20,747 bases of DNA from Ichthyophonus hoferi (lineage: Eukaryota > Opisthokonta > Ichthyosporea > Ichthyophonida > Ichthyophonidae). The stretch lies in assembly GCA_002751075.1 (NCBI GenBank), contig NAOQ01000465.1:9738-30484 (forward strand). Direction: 5' to 3'. How positions within the stretch are numbered: the stretch's first letter is position 1; every line of letters starts with the position of its first letter. Made by a program: the position numbers and the translations under genes. Positions 20,042 to 20,747 of the stretch are shown here, piece by piece. The notes below the pieces were generated by a model. The model saw only the letters and a program-made list of their open reading frames with translations. It made no database searches and was not told the origin of the DNA.

Positions 20042-20088
20042 CTACCAAGCCTTCAAAGAGGACGAAAACATGTCAGGTAACACCATCC
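20042..20088 (-). other. Exon-like patch, strand uncertain
   Basis: On the minus strand, a good acceptor (TTATCTGTGCAG) precedes GG-ATG and a short frame MVLPDMFSSSLKAW ending in TAG, which could be a terminal exon. On the plus strand the same DNA reads TACCAAGCCTTCAAAGAG and reaches ATGTCAG followed by GTAACA, a possible donor after a first coding exon. The local GC is higher than around it. I recognise no protein, and both readings may be chance. Confidence 0.2.
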
Positions 20089-20621
20089 CTGCACAGATAA
20101 TTATTATTAAATCTCGCTTATATGCGATACATACGTTCATATACAATGTCCATTTAATACATATTTGATAATTAGGTAATAGTGTAAGGTAATAAATAGG
20201 GGAGGAGAAGAATATACAGTGAAACATTAAAGAAAAGGGAAGAGATGGTAGAATATAGAGTATATATAATAAATAATACTGGAAAATCAAGTGAAGAGAT
20301 TGAATTAGTTTATTGATTGTATAAGTCAATGATGTATAGACAAGCATAAATGCATATATGGTAATAGAATAGATAATTATCTGCATATACATGCAGTAAA
20401 CTTTACCTTTTTTGTATAAGCAGGAAACATGTATATAACATAAATATGTTGGGGGTAGGGGGATAAGGTAGTGTCTCTAGGCATATATATATATTTAGTA
20501 CGTGATAGAAACATAGTTGCGTTAATACCAACATCAAAACCATATCAAAGCTGTCTTTTTAATAATATACTTAGTATCCTTACCCTCTACCAATAATGTC
20601 ATTAACTCAAACCATATACAT
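20089..20621. other. AT-rich DNA, no gene called
   Basis: The minus-strand frame through here (up to 20392) is low-complexity Ile/Tyr/Leu translation of AT-rich DNA. An acceptor-like TTTTTTGTATAAGCAG on the plus strand near 20408-20423 is followed by an early stop in the only sensible frame. Confidence 0.5.
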
Positions 20622-20625
20622 ACAT

Positions 20626-20675
<50 letters not shown>

Positions 20676-20747
20676 TTATATTATTATTATTATTGTTGTT
20701 AGTCTTATTTATTATTNTTATTATTATTAACTATTATTATTATACTT
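20622..20747. repeat. (TA)n and (ATT)n microsatellites at window end
   Basis: A (TA)n run (20628-20672) is followed by a degenerate ATT tract to the end. One ambiguous base (n) sits at 20717, so assembly quality here is doubtful. Confidence 0.9.

Noticed and set aside
20042-20392. 116-aa minus-strand protein
   Set aside because: Most of it is Ile/Tyr/Leu translation of AT-rich DNA; only the last 14 codons look exon-like.

Overview
The window is animal nuclear DNA. It is strongly AT-rich, full of (TA)n and (ATAC)n microsatellites, and carries spliceosomal introns with GT..AG ends. The chitin-binding type-2 (CBM14/peritrophin-A) proteins point to a metazoan, most likely an invertebrate. I cannot place the phylum from sequence alone.

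Layout. The left half (about 1.76-9.15 kb) is a large imperfect inverted repeat. Arms of about 2.7 kb (1763-4474 and 6385-9152) flank a spacer of about 1.9 kb. Each arm holds one copy of a small secreted protein gene with two CBM14-like domains, transcribed away from the centre. The right copy (7101-7601, +) is intact behind a TATAAAAGGGG box. The left copy (3285-3768, -) has one extra base after the signal peptide and a damaged TATA box, yet keeps a long open frame. The right arm has a local tandem duplication near its inner end (6002-6745), of which the left arm keeps one mosaic copy. A separate 495-bp foldback element (4475-4969) abuts the inner end of the left arm. Its AT-rich core recurs at 1268-1399 between unrelated inverted arms.

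The right half carries two minus-strand genes of DNA replication and chromatin. CHAF1B (9887-14285, four coding exons, 837 aa predicted) is the WD40 p60 subunit of chromatin assembly factor 1. CHTF8 (16857-18013, three coding exons, 128 aa predicted) is the small Ctf8 subunit of the Ctf18-RFC clamp loader. CAF-1 is recruited by PCNA and Ctf18-RFC acts on PCNA, so both products work at the replication fork. They are neighbours on one strand but separated by 2.6 kb, and nothing shows they share a transcript. The p60 tail holds four clear RR[IV][AT]P[TV]LL motifs plus one degenerate one, resembling the ASF1-binding B-domain motif. This is the most distinctive protein-level signal here.

The rest is repeats and unassigned sequence: a MITE-like element in CHAF1B intron 3, a poly(A)-ended SINE-like insertion at 15424-15767, an E2F-like site with a CCAAT box upstream of CHAF1B, a triple CCAAT cluster at 16361-16468, and two minisatellites that both have an exact 20-bp period (18897-19020 and 19571-19750). 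A weak exon-like patch lies at 20042-20088. No rRNA, tRNA or CRISPR was found. All similarity statements are by eye; no alignment was run.
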